Shown: piece after piece, positions 1 through 7,926 of the stretch
How the letters are laid out: each line of letters begins with the position of its first letter
Position numbering within the stretch: the stretch's first letter is position 1
DNA from: Planomonospora sp. ID67723
GTDB lineage: Bacteria; Actinomycetota; Actinomycetes; Streptosporangiales; Streptosporangiaceae
Direction: 5' to 3'
Assembly: GCF_015711605.1 (NCBI RefSeq)
Contig: NZ_JABTEZ010000007.1
Coordinates: 62,001 to 126,000 of the forward strand
Length of the DNA: 64,000 bases
Position numbers and translations under genes: made by a program
Notes under the pieces: generated by a model
The model's input: only the letters and a program-made list of their open reading frames with translations
Databases searched by the model: none
What the model was told of the DNA's origin: nothing

Positions 1-109
1 TCGCGGACGCGGCGGCCTGCGGCGCGAAGCCGGTGGTGAAAAGCAGCGTGGCCGAGAGCAACGCCGTCAGCGCCGACAGGACGGCCCTGCGCCAGCGGGA
101 AACGGGCAT
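1..109 (-). CDS. Secreted protein, N-terminal fragment (cut by window edge)
   Basis: Only the first 36 codons are present, running off the left edge. They read as a classic Sec signal peptide: basic start (MPVSRWRR), a hydrophobic core rich in Leu and Ala, and an alanine-rich end suited to signal peptidase cleavage. The ATG at 109 lies about 55 bases downstream of a long structured leader (166-356) that is repeated in front of the operon at 3.7 kb, so a riboswitch probably controls the gene. In actinobacteria c-di-AMP leaders commonly precede cell-wall hydrolases (Rpf, NlpC/P60). Such a product is a guess, because no catalytic domain is visible. Confidence 0.6.
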   Translation of the reverse strand, partial: MPVSRWRRAVLSALTALLSATLLFTTGFAPQAAASA

Positions 110-165
110 AGGAGAAAGACCCCCACAACGAAGCGAACCGACGCCGGTCAGGACGTCGCATGACA

Positions 166-356
166 GGGTGTGGGTTCGGTCTCGCCATTGGCTCCCCGAG
201 ACGGCTAGGCGGCCGAATTCCTACGTGCGCGAGCGGTACCGCGTCGCGTCGTTGAGGCCGTCTCGGATCATCGCATCCCCGATGAACTACCGCGGTATAT
301 GCCCCTACCTGCGGGTTCGCCTTCAGGGTAACCCTGGGTCATCAAACGGGCAAACC
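166..356 (-). ncRNA. Structured leader RNA, candidate c-di-AMP (ydaO-type) riboswitch, copy 1
   Basis: Read on the minus strand this region closely matches the region at 3907-4096 over about 190 bases, including a nearly identical 50-base block. The blocks GACCCA, GGCGAA, GGTAGGG and CCGAG occur in the order seen in ydaO aptamers. A perfect ten-base pair CCGAGACGGC / GCCGTCTCGG links the aptamer-like part to the part nearest the gene, as an expression platform would. Both copies precede minus-strand genes. The family name rests on remembered consensus, not on a covariance search. That this is a conserved leader is much surer than its ligand. Confidence 0.55.
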
Positions 357-399
357 ACTCGGAAAACCTTTACCCAGTGTGATCCGGAGGGGTACGCGA

Positions 400-430
400 C
401 CGGTCCGGGACTCCCTCGTTCCCGGACCGG
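400..430 (-). terminator. Hairpin downstream of the DUF2334 gene
   Basis: Perfect 11-base inverted repeat CCGGTCCGGGA / TCCCGGACCGG with a nine-base loop, just past the stop at 439. No T-run, as is usual for high-GC actinobacteria. Confidence 0.6.
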
Positions 431-438
431 TCGGGAGG

Positions 439-2070
439 TCAGAGGGAGCCGGGGGCCGCGAAGGTGTAGCCCAGCCGCTCGATCCCGTCGATGGTCTCGC
501 CGAGCCGCTCGGTGCCGAGGTAGGGGTGGTAGAAGAAGCTGGCGACGCCGTCGCGGACGACGAGGTTGGCCTCGGCCGCCTTGACCAGGTCGGCCGGGAG
601 CACTGACGGGTGGTTGTTGTAGCCCTTCGGGATCAGGTTGCCGATGTTCTCCGGCAGCACCGTCGAGCCGTAGACGTCGGTGACGGTGTAGGGGAAGAAC
701 TGCCCGGCCATATGGTCGTAGCGCGGCGCCGTACCGGAGAGCGTCCCGGCGAAGTAGAGGCTGCGCTCGTAGCGCGTGCCGAAGCGCGACCTGGCCGCCT
801 TGTAGTCCTCCGCCGAGGCGGCGTAGTGCGGGAACTCGAAGATCGTCGGCACGGGCAAGCCCGCCGCCCTGAACTCCGCGGCCGAGGCGTCGATCCGGCC
901 CCGCGCCCAGTCGGCGGAGTCGCCGGCGACGGGCCCGTCGTAGACGACGTAGTCCTTGTCGTCGACGTGGGCGGCGTAGAACTCGAAGTCGTCGCCGCTG
1001 GCCCCGTTGTAGGGGTTGGGCTTGTCGGCGTACTGGTGGGTGTACCCGTGCATGATCATCGTGCCGCCGTTGGCCAGCATGTACCTGAGAGCCTCGACCA
1101 CCGCGGGCCGGTCCCGCAGCCGGATCTCGACGCCCTTCTCGGGCTCCCTGTGGAGCGGGTAGACGCCGAAGGAGTAGGGGATCTTCCGGCGGGCCAGCTC
1201 GGTGGCGATCTCCATCAGGCCGGCGGGGTCGGCGGCGGGGCCGATGTCCTCCAGGCGGACCATGGCGCGGTGCCGCTCGGGGGTCTGCGGGGCCAGCGCG
1301 TCGAACAGCAGGTCGGCGAAGACCAGGTAGCGGTCGGAGGCCGAGGTGTAGGCGAAGGGGATCTCGCCGACGTAGGTCAGGTTCTTCGAGCGGATCGCCC
1401 AGGGAAGCTGCGTGCCGTTGGCGCGTACGGCGCTGGCCAGCACCTTGGCCTTGCTCCCGTCGACGGCGGCGTAGCCCATCAGGCCCGCCTCGTTGCCGGT
1501 GTCCCGGGTGAGCGTGCGGCCCTTGTAGAGCACCTGCCCGATGGCTCCGCGCTCCAGCTGGGACGGCATCCAGCCGTATGCGGCGGCGAAGTCGGGGGTG
1601 GAGGAGGTGAGCTGCCAGATGTTGTGGTTCAGCCAGATCACCGGGCGGTCGGCGGTGCGCACGTCGGCCAGGAACGCCTGCGGCAGCGGCTCGTCATAGG
1701 TGGAGCCCACGTAGACGACCGCGGTGAAGCCCTTCATCGCACCGGCGGTGTAGGCCGAGACCGGCATCGCGGTGAACGTGCCGAAGTGCCCGGTGAGGTT
1801 GACCGCCTGGGTGGCGTACAGCTCGCCGGCCTGAGGCCACCGGCCGGTCGTGTCGTACAGCACGAGCGTGGAGCGGCCGGTGCCCGCCAGACCCCCCTTG
1901 AAGACGGGTGCCGCGGCGCTCACGGTCCCGACCGGGGGCTGCGGTCCCGCGGCGGCGGGAGGCTGCGGCCACAGCAGGCCGGCGGCGAGGAACGCGCCGG
2001 CGGCCAGGAACGCCAACGCCGTCAGGGTCGCCGTACGGCGTCGCCACGGGGAGCGGGTGGAGAGGGGCAT
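439..2070 (-). CDS. DUF2334 (polysaccharide deacetylase-like) exported protein
   Basis: 543 residues. An N-terminal hydrophobic segment at about 15-38 (signal or anchor) precedes an extracytoplasmic region. The C-terminal half carries the hallmarks of DUF2334, a branch of the NodB-type deacetylase fold: MVRLEDIGP, MIMHGYTHQY, FEFPHY and FFYHPYLG, whose Asp and His residues would hold a metal. The ATG at 2070 has AAGGAAAG just upstream, and the longer open frame above it lacks coding character. It is the last gene of a three-gene operon, 62 bases after the GT2 gene. A membrane polymerase followed by a deacetylase-like protein suggests synthesis and trimming of an amino-sugar exopolysaccharide such as poly-GlcNAc. 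Substrate is inferred. Confidence 0.8.
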   Translation of the reverse strand: MPLSTRSPWRRRTATLTALAFLAAGAFLAAGLLWPQPPAAAGPQPPVGTVSAAAPVFKGGLAGTGRSTLVLYDTTGRWPQAGELYATQAVNLTGHFGTFTAMPVSAYTAGAMKGFTAVVYVGSTYDEPLPQAFLADVRTADRPVIWLNHNIWQLTSSTPDFAAAYGWMPSQLERGAIGQVLYKGRTLTRDTGNEAGLMGYAAVDGSKAKVLASAVRANGTQLPWAIRSKNLTYVGEIPFAYTSASDRYLVFADLLFDALAPQTPERHRAMVRLEDIGPAADPAGLMEIATELARRKIPYSFGVYPLHREPEKGVEIRLRDRPAVVEALRYMLANGGTMIMHGYTHQYADKPNPYNGASGDDFEFYAAHVDDKDYVVYDGPVAGDSADWARGRIDASAAEFRAAGLPVPTIFEFPHYAASAEDYKAARSRFGTRYERSLYFAGTLSGTAPRYDHMAGQFFPYTVTDVYGSTVLPENIGNLIPKGYNNHPSVLPADLVKAAEANLVVRDGVASFFYHPYLGTERLGETIDGIERLGYTFAAPGSL

Positions 2071-2132
2071 GGGCTTTCCTTGTCCGGGGCCGGTCCGGGA
2101 CCTGTACGGAGTGGTGTCCACAGGGAGAAGGG

Positions 2133-3386
2133 TCAGGTGCGGGCGGTCTTGAGCCAGGTCTGACGGCCGGAGACGGCGCGTCCGACCGCCCACCAGCCCG
2201 CGGCGAACCACTGGTAGCCGTAGAGCACGAACAGGTGCCCCATCAGCAGCGAGCGCAGCAGGCCCAGCTCGCGGTCGCGCCGCCAGTAGACGTAGCCGTA
2301 GACCAGGGCGACGCCGAAGGACAGGCCGTACCAGAGGGCGAACATGCCGGGCGAGACCACGCTGTGCCCCGCCTGCAGCGAGGCCGCGACCAGCGCCAGG
2401 CCCGAGGCGGCGAAGGCCAGCGGCATCACCGAGGTGAGCAGCAGGAACCAGGGGCTCATCAGGTGGTAGACCAGGTCCGGTACGGCCTTAGCCGGGGCGC
2501 GGCGGATGACGAGCGGCAGCAGCCTGCCCGCCTGCAGGTGCCCCTGGAACCAGCGCGAGCGCTGCCGTACCAGCCGCTTGGGCGACAGGACGGCCTGCTG
2601 GTGGACGGCGGTGGTGTGGCAGAACCGGTTGCGCCAGCCGGCGGCGAGCAGCCGCACGCCCAGGTCGAGGTCCTCGGTCAGGCAGTCGCTCCACGGGTCG
2701 GCGCCGAGGTCGGCCAGGGCGCTCAGGCGCATGAACTGGCCGTTGCCGCCCAGGCCGACGCTGCCCAGGTGGCGGCGGCCGTTCTGGAAGACGTCGGTGT
2801 AGACGACGAATTCCATGTCCTGCATCCGCGCCAGCAGTCCGGCGTGCCGGTTGTACATGCGCACGCCGATCTGGACGCCGCCGGTGGCGGGGTCGGCGAA
2901 GTACGGCGCGACCTCGTCCAGGGCGTCGGCGTCCAGGCGGCCGTCGGCGTCGAGCACGCAGACGACGACCTGCGCGGGGTCGCGTCCGGCCAGCAGTCCG
3001 GAGGTGGTCAGGTGGGCCAGGCCCGCGTTGAGCGCCGCCCCCTTGCCGCGGCGGGCGTTGGGCAGGGTGCGCTGGAGCAGCCAGATCCGGTCGTCCTCGG
3101 CCGCTGCGGCGCGGACGATGTCGGCGGTGGCGTCGGAGGAGGCGTCGTCGACGACCAGTACCGCGAGTTCGCCGGGCAGGGAGCGCAGCCGTTCCAGGCT
3201 GGCGGAGAGCACCTTCTCCTCGTCCAGGCACGCCATGAGGAAGACGAAGAAGGGCGCGGGCTCGGCGGGTGCGGCGGGGCGGCGCACGCCCCGTGAGAGC
3301 AGGAACATCATCGCGGTGTAGCCGAGGCCGAGCACGATGACGGCGGAGCTCAGCCAGAGCAGGGCGGTCGTGACCGGGGCGTTCAT
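2133..3386 (-). CDS. Membrane glycosyltransferase family 2, processive type
   Basis: 417 residues. An N-terminal membrane segment is followed by a cytoplasmic GT-A domain with VVDDAS (about 77-82), the metal-binding DAD in VLDADGRLD, TED in LTEDLDLG and the product-binding QRSRWFQG motif. Four or so membrane segments follow. The D, DxD, TED and QxxRW set marks processive polymerases (PgaC, NodC, hyaluronan or cellulose synthases). The start overlaps the stop of the small upstream gene by four bases (ATGA), so translation is coupled. With the DUF2334 protein downstream it probably builds a surface or sporangial-matrix polysaccharide. The sugar cannot be read from the sequence. Confidence 0.88.
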   Translation of the reverse strand: MNAPVTTALLWLSSAVIVLGLGYTAMMFLLSRGVRRPAAPAEPAPFFVFLMACLDEEKVLSASLERLRSLPGELAVLVVDDASSDATADIVRAAAAEDDRIWLLQRTLPNARRGKGAALNAGLAHLTTSGLLAGRDPAQVVVCVLDADGRLDADALDEVAPYFADPATGGVQIGVRMYNRHAGLLARMQDMEFVVYTDVFQNGRRHLGSVGLGGNGQFMRLSALADLGADPWSDCLTEDLDLGVRLLAAGWRNRFCHTTAVHQQAVLSPKRLVRQRSRWFQGHLQAGRLLPLVIRRAPAKAVPDLVYHLMSPWFLLLTSVMPLAFAASGLALVAASLQAGHSVVSPGMFALWYGLSFGVALVYGYVYWRRDRELGLLRSLLMGHLFVLYGYQWFAAGWWAVGRAVSGRQTWLKTART

Positions 3387-3715
3387 CGCGTCACCCGCGC
3401 GGTCAGGCCGTGCCGGTCGTCCCGGGGGGCGAGGCCGCGCCGGCCGTCCCGGTCTCCGCGCGAGGAGAGCCGCCGGCCGGCGGCGGCGCCGCGCAGGACC
3501 GCTCCGGCGGCCAGCAGGGCGACCATGGCCAGCAGGAAGAGGCCGAACCCCGCACCGGTGACCATGAGCATGACGCGGGCCGTCTCCACCGCGGAGGTGG
3601 TCAGGTCCGCGGCGGCGGTGCCCGGCAGGGCCAGGTCGGAGGCGGACGGCAGGGCGGTCGAGGCGGCCACGCTCATCCCGGTCCCGGTGAAGGCGAGGGC
3701 GCTGTTGGCGTACAT
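3383..3715 (-). CDS. Small membrane protein with N-terminal LAFTG motif
   Basis: 110 residues starting MYANSALAFTGTG. A single strong hydrophobic segment at about 47-72 is followed by an arginine-rich tail. LAFTG at residues 7-11 resembles the LAxTG pentapeptide of class E sortases, but a true sorting signal sits at the C-terminus before a membrane segment and a short basic tail, with a signal peptide at the start. Here the motif is 36 residues before the only membrane segment. The ATG at 3715 has GGAGG eight bases upstream. First solid gene of the exopolysaccharide operon and coupled to the GT2 gene. Perhaps an accessory subunit of the polymerase; function unknown. Confidence 0.65.
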   Translation of the reverse strand: MYANSALAFTGTGMSVAASTALPSASDLALPGTAAADLTTSAVETARVMLMVTGAGFGLFLLAMVALLAAGAVLRGAAAGRRLSSRGDRDGRRGLAPRDDRHGLTARVTR

Positions 3716-3716
3716 C

Positions 3717-3851
3717 TCAGGCACCCTCCGCCGTCGCCGGGCGGGCCGGGAGGACTGCGGCGCTGGGGAGGACGGCGCTGAGGAAAACGGCGCCGGGGAG
3801 GACGATGGCGCTGGGGTGGCCGTGGAACGGCAGCGCGGGGCGAGCGGGCAT
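3717..3851 (-). CDS. Possible 44-codon leader ORF
   Basis: A short frame starts at ATG 3851 with GAGGG five bases before it and ends one base before the ATG of the LAFTG gene. The peptide is rich in Pro, Ala, Val and Leu and looks vaguely like a signal peptide. It lies between the riboswitch-like leader and the operon, so its translation could couple the two. It may equally be untranslated spacer with a chance frame. Confidence 0.25.
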   Translation of the reverse strand: MPARPALPFHGHPSAIVLPGAVFLSAVLPSAAVLPARPATAEGA

Positions 3852-3906
3852 GGGACCCTCACGACGAAACGGACCCGGACATCCGAAGACGGGATGTCAC
3901 CTGACA

Positions 3907-4096
3907 AGGTGATGGGTGCGGTCTCGCCATTCGCTCCCCGAGACGGCTAGGCGGCCGAATTTCTACGTGCGCACGCTGCGTCGCGTCGCGTCGTTGAGGC
4001 CGTCTCGGATCATCACGTACCCGTGAAGGCCGCAGGCATATGCCCCTACCTGCGGCTTCGCCATCACGTTAACCCTGAGTCACGAAAATGGCAAAC
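3907..4096 (-). ncRNA. Structured leader RNA, candidate c-di-AMP (ydaO-type) riboswitch, copy 2
   Basis: Second copy of the leader at 166-356, same strand, upstream of the LAFTG/GT2/DUF2334 operon. It keeps the GGCGAA and GGTAGGG blocks, the CCGCAGG/CCTGCGG hairpin and the CCGAGACGGC/GCCGTCTCGG pairing, while loop positions differ, which is what selection on structure would leave. A separate small hairpin (ACATCC/GGATGT) follows toward the gene. If the ligand is c-di-AMP, polymer synthesis is tied to cell-wall or osmotic status. Ligand assignment is tentative. Confidence 0.55.
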
Positions 4097-4145
4097 ACGG
4101 CGTCAAAGATATTACGTAGCGTGATGGTCACTTATTGTTACGAAT

Positions 4146-4820
4146 GTGGATCTTCATCGGGTGCGGAAGACGCTGGCTCTGGCCGTCCTGGCCGCCGTGA
4201 TACTCACCGCCGGGGGCTCCTGCGGCAGTGAGGGGAGCGGCAACGGGGACGGCGAGCGCTGGGCCGAGGGCAGCGTCCACGGTGACTGGCGCGTGGTCTT
4301 CGACGGGGGAGGGTTCACCGGCCGCGCGCCCGGCGGGACGATCCGGATCGACACCCCGCCGCCGTCCGCCGCCGGGGAGACCCACGCCGGCCTCATCGTC
4401 TCCACGGCCACGACCGGCGCGCCCGACCTGCGCCTGCGCCTGCGCACCCTCCGCCAGACCCGCGCCGCCCCCAACGTCTGGGAGGTCGCCTGGGCGGTGT
4501 GGCACTACACCGGCCCGCAGAATTTCTACTACCTGCTGCTCAAGCCCAACGGCTGGGAGCTCGGCAAGGCCGATCCCGCCTTCCGCGGTGCCCAGCGCTT
4601 CCTGGCCACCGGCCCGGGCCCGTTCCCGACCGGTCGATGGTACGAGGTGCGGGTACGGCAGATCGGCGCCCGCATGACGGCCTGGGTCGACGGCCGCCAG
4701 GTGGTCGACTACACCGACGGGCAGGACCCCTACGTGCGGGGTGCGGTCGGCCTGTACGCCGAGGACGCCGTCGCCGACTTCACCGCCGTCAGCCTCGACG
4801 GCCGCCCGCTGGGCGGCTGA
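4146..4820 (+). CDS. Secreted DUF1080/LamG-like beta-sandwich protein, possible lipoprotein
   Basis: 224 residues. The start RKTLALAVLAAVILTAGGSC is a signal peptide whose Cys could be lipidated, though GGSC is a poor lipobox. The remainder (VVFDGGGFTG, FYYLLLKPNGWELGK, GRWYEVRVRQ, AWVDGRQVVDYTD, GAVGLYAEDAVADF) matches the strand pattern of laminin-G/DUF1080 carbohydrate-binding or -cleaving domains. No catalytic residue could be named. The frame opens at GTG 4146; GTG 4161 fits the signal peptide slightly better. No ribosome site is evident, so the message may be leaderless. Converges with flhB. Confidence 0.65.
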   Translation: MDLHRVRKTLALAVLAAVILTAGGSCGSEGSGNGDGERWAEGSVHGDWRVVFDGGGFTGRAPGGTIRIDTPPPSAAGETHAGLIVSTATTGAPDLRLRLRTLRQTRAAPNVWEVAWAVWHYTGPQNFYYLLLKPNGWELGKADPAFRGAQRFLATGPGPFPTGRWYEVRVRQIGARMTAWVDGRQVVDYTDGQDPYVRGAVGLYAEDAVADFTAVSLDGRPLGG

Positions 4821-4869
4821 CTCCGTACGGCCCGCGCCGGGAACCCGTCGAGGCGGTTCCGGGCTCCCC

Positions 4870-5958
4870 TCAGGCGGCGAGGCGGTGGAAGCCGGCGGCC
4901 GAGCCCTTGGCCTTCAGGGTCATGACGAAGGCGAGCACCTTGGCGACCGCGCCGTACATCTCCGCGGGGATCTCCTGGCCGACCTCGCAGCTCTTGTACA
5001 TGGCGCGGGCCAGCGGGACGTCCTGCACCATCGGGATGCGGTTCTCGGAGGCGATCTCGCGGATCTTGGCGGCGACGGTGCCGGAGCCCTTGGCGATCAC
5101 GCGCGGGGCGCCCTTCTCGGGGTCGTAGCGCAGCGCGACCGCGACGTGGGTGGGGTTGACCAGGACCACGTCGGCCTTGGGGACGTCGGCCATCATGCGG
5201 TTGCGGCTCATCGCCTGCTGGCGGGCGCGGATCTGGCCCTTGACGTGCGGGTCGCCCTCGGAGCGCTTGTACTCCTCCTTGACCTCCTGCTTGGTCATCT
5301 TGAGCTGCTTGCCGATACGGCGGCGCGCCATCGCGTAGTCGGCGGCGGCCAGCGCGACTCCGGCGGCGCCGGCGAAGCGCAGCAGCGACAGGATCGCGTC
5401 GCCGACGGTCGACAGCAGCACGCCCAGGGGCAGGGAGCCGGAGGCCATGAGGACCGGGATGAGGTCGCGGATGGCCATGTAGGCGACGCCGGTCAGCGCC
5501 GCGGTCTTCATCAGCGCCTTGGCGCTCTCCCACAGCGCCTGCGGGCCGAACATGCGCTTCAGGCCGGAGAACGGGTTGAGCTTCTTGAACTGCGGCTTGA
5601 ACAGCTTGGAGGCCGGCTTCAGGCCGGTCTGGCCGCCGGCGGCGAGCAGGGTGACCACCACGGTGGCGGCGGCGATGGGCGCGATCGCCAGCAGGCCGTC
5701 CTTCAGACCGGTGATGAGCAGGTCGAGCGCCATCCTCGGGTCGGGGTCCCGGACGATCTCGCCGAGCTGGAGCATGAGACGCTGCGCGGCGCCCACGGCG
5801 TTCTCCAGGACCATCGGCAGGATGATCCCGGCCGCCAGCATCGAGCCCCACGCCCCGAAATCAGGGGTCTGGGCGACCTGCCCCTGTTTCTGGGCGTCCT
5901 TCTTCTTCTTGGCTGTGGGCTCTTCGGTCTTCTCCCCGCCGCCGCCTCCGCCGCTCAT
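4870..5958 (-). CDS. flhB: Flagellar export switch protein FlhB
   Basis: 362 residues. A basic N-terminus (EKTEEPTAKKKKDAQKQGQ) leads into four membrane segments and a cytoplasmic C-domain with the self-cleaving motif NPTH in VLVNPTHVAVAL. Cleavage between Asn and Pro switches the export gate from rod/hook to filament substrates, working with FliK. The ATG at 5958 overlaps the fliR stop (ATGA). Last gene of the fliM-flhB run. Length and motif are normal for the family. Confidence 0.96.
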   Translation of the reverse strand: MSGGGGGGEKTEEPTAKKKKDAQKQGQVAQTPDFGAWGSMLAAGIILPMVLENAVGAAQRLMLQLGEIVRDPDPRMALDLLITGLKDGLLAIAPIAAATVVVTLLAAGGQTGLKPASKLFKPQFKKLNPFSGLKRMFGPQALWESAKALMKTAALTGVAYMAIRDLIPVLMASGSLPLGVLLSTVGDAILSLLRFAGAAGVALAAADYAMARRRIGKQLKMTKQEVKEEYKRSEGDPHVKGQIRARQQAMSRNRMMADVPKADVVLVNPTHVAVALRYDPEKGAPRVIAKGSGTVAAKIREIASENRIPMVQDVPLARAMYKSCEVGQEIPAEMYGAVAKVLAFVMTLKAKGSAAGFHRLAA

Positions 5959-6719
5959 GCGCCCGCCAGGCCCATCATCAGGCGGACGGCCTGGTCGGTC
6001 AGGCCGTCGATGACGCCGGGCAGCACCGCGATGGCGATGCCTGCCAGGCTGAGGGTGAGGAAGATCTTCACGGGGAATCCGAGGGAGAAGGCGTTGAGGG
6101 CGGGAGCGGCCTTGCTGAGCAGGCCGAGCGCCAGGTCGGCGCAGAACAGCACCGCGATGAGCGGGCCGGCGATCTGCAGGGCGGCGACGAACAGGTCGGC
6201 CAGGCCCCCGGTGATCAGGTTGCTGAGGGTCTCCAGCGACAGCGTGCCGCCCAGCGGCAGGGCCTTGTAGGTCTGGGTGAAACCGAGCAGGACGAACTGG
6301 TAGCCGCCGCTGACCATCAGCAGCGTGGTGCACAGCAGGTTGTAGAACTTGCCGAACACCGAGCTGGCCGCCATCGACAGGGGGTCGAAGGCGGTGGCCA
6401 GGGAGAAACCGCCGAAGATGTCGAGCAGGTCGCCTGCGGCCTGGACGGCGGCGAACACCAGCGAGGTGAGGAAGCCGAGGGCGACGCCGGCGACGACCTG
6501 CTCGACCGAGCCGACCAGCATGGTGACGGCGGTGATCTCGGGGAGCTGCGTGGCCAGCTGCGGGGCCGAGGGCAGGGCGATCGCGAGGGCCAGCAGGGCC
6601 TTGACCGCTCCTGGGATGGCCTTGGAGTTGAACGGCGGGCTCATCAGAAGCCAGGCGGCGGCCCGGAGCGAGCCCAGCAGCAGGGCGGCCAGGGTGGGCG
6701 CGGAGACCAGTCCCGTCAT
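5955..6719 (-). CDS. fliR: Flagellar export gate protein FliR
   Basis: 254 residues, nearly all hydrophobic, with about six membrane segments. Shows the family landmarks PPFNSKAIPG near residue 30 and GFLTSLVFAAVQAAGDLLDIFGG in the middle. FliR joins FliP and FliQ in the helical export gate of the flagellar type III system. Six bases after fliQ and overlapping flhB, so part of the same message. Confidence 0.94.
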   Translation of the reverse strand: MTGLVSAPTLAALLLGSLRAAAWLLMSPPFNSKAIPGAVKALLALAIALPSAPQLATQLPEITAVTMLVGSVEQVVAGVALGFLTSLVFAAVQAAGDLLDIFGGFSLATAFDPLSMAASSVFGKFYNLLCTTLLMVSGGYQFVLLGFTQTYKALPLGGTLSLETLSNLITGGLADLFVAALQIAGPLIAVLFCADLALGLLSKAAPALNAFSLGFPVKIFLTLSLAGIAIAVLPGVIDGLTDQAVRLMMGLAGA

Positions 6720-6724
6720 GGGCC

Positions 6725-7000
6725 TCAGCCGCCGTGGATGAGCTGGGGTACCTGGTCGAACAGGTTGGTGGTGAAGGACATCAGCTCGTGCAGCATCCAG
6801 TTGCCGCTGAACATCAGCGCCACGGCCACTCCGGCCGCCTTGGGCACGAAGGAGAGGGTGACTTCCTGGATCTGGGTCACCGACTGGAACAGGGAGATCA
6901 CGAAGCCGATGAGCAGGGCGGTGATCAGGATGGGGGCGCCGAGCTTGGTGGCGAGCACCATCGCCTGCGTGCCGATGTGCAGCACCTGGGTGTCGGTCAC
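6725..7000 (-). CDS. fliQ: Flagellar export gate protein FliQ
   Basis: 91 residues with two membrane hairpins and the conserved LIGFVISLFQSVTQIQEVTLSFVPK region that defines FliQ/SctS. Four copies normally pack around the FliP-FliR ring. Standard length. Eleven bases after fliP. Confidence 0.95.
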   Translation of the reverse strand: MTDTQVLHIGTQAMVLATKLGAPILITALLIGFVISLFQSVTQIQEVTLSFVPKAAGVAVALMFSGNWMLHELMSFTTNLFDQVPQLIHGG

Positions 7001-7011
7001 GGTTCAGATCC

Positions 7012-7926
7012 TCACTGGTAACTGCCGACCAGGGACGTCACGATGAGTCCCCAGCCGTTGACGAGTACGAAAAGCAGGAGCTTGAAGGGCATCGCCACCG
7101 TGACCGGCGGGAGCATCATCATGCCCATCGACATCAGGGCGGCCGAGATGACCAGGTCGATGATGAGGAACGGTATATAGATGACAAACCCGATGATGAA
7201 CGCGGCGCGCAGCTCCGAGAGCACGAACGCGGGGATCAGGGTGGTCATCGGCACGGCGTCGGCGTTGGCGGGCTTGCCCTGGCCGGAGACCTTGGTGAAC
7301 AGCGCCAGGTCGTCCTTGCGGGTGTGCTTCGTCAGGAACTCGCGCACCGGCGGGGTGCCGGCCTCGACGGCCTGCGAGACGCTCTTCTCGCCCTTGATGT
7401 AGGGCTGGATGGCCTTGTCGTTCACCTCGGAGGCGACCGGCCCCATGATGAACAGGCTGATGAAGATGGCCAGGCCGGCCAGCACCTGGTTGGGCGGGAC
7501 GTTGGACAGGCCGAGGGCGTTGCGCGTGATGCTCAGCACCACGAAGATCTTGGTGAAGCTGGTGCACAGCAGCAGGATCGCCGGGGCGACGGAGAGCACC
7601 GTCATGCCCAGCATCAGGACGATGGACTGGCTCGGCTTGCCGTTGACGCCGTTGAGGTCGATGGTGAGCGTGTCGTCGCTGGGGCCCTTCGGCCCCTTGG
7701 CGCCGCCCGGGCCGGAGGGCGAGGCCAGGACGGGGGCGGCCAGGGCGGCGGGCGCGTCGGCCGTCTGGGCCGAGGCGGGGGCCGAAGCGGCGGGGGCGGA
7801 GACGGCCGGGGCCGCCTGCCGTACCGGCTGGGTGGCCAGGGCGTCCGCCGAGGCGGCCGAGGCGCCGAGCACGAGCGTGCCGGCCACGGCCAGGCCGGTC
7901 ACGGCCAGGCTGAGGATCCGCTTCAT
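7012..7926 (-). CDS. fliP: Flagellar export gate protein FliP
   Basis: 304 residues, longer than the usual 245-260 because of an N-terminal signal peptide plus a low-complexity Ala/Pro/Ser-rich stretch (about 27-85). The conserved body begins near TIDLNGVNGKPSQSIVLML and includes TSFTKIFVVLSITRNALG, PPNQVLAGLAIFISLF and the C-terminal MGMMMLPPV segment. The ATG shares a base with the fliO stop. The extended periplasmic-side N-terminus is seen in other actinobacterial FliP proteins; its role is unknown. Confidence 0.95.
   Translation of the reverse strand: MKRILSLAVTGLAVAGTLVLGASAASADALATQPVRQAAPAVSAPAASAPASAQTADAPAALAAPVLASPSGPGGAKGPKGPSDDTLTIDLNGVNGKPSQSIVLMLGMTVLSVAPAILLLCTSFTKIFVVLSITRNALGLSNVPPNQVLAGLAIFISLFIMGPVASEVNDKAIQPYIKGEKSVSQAVEAGTPPVREFLTKHTRKDDLALFTKVSGQGKPANADAVPMTTLIPAFVLSELRAAFIIGFVIYIPFLIIDLVISAALMSMGMMMLPPVTVAMPFKLLLFVLVNGWGLIVTSLVGSYQ

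Noticed and set aside
610-3296. Long plus-strand open frames opposite the DUF2334 and GT2 genes
   Set aside because: They follow the GC-rich third-position pattern of the minus-strand genes and show no family motif; such shadow frames occur throughout the window.
3383-3907. Longer start for the LAFTG membrane protein
   Set aside because: The upstream extension overlaps the leader and is Pro/Ser low-complexity; ATG 3715 has a good ribosome site.
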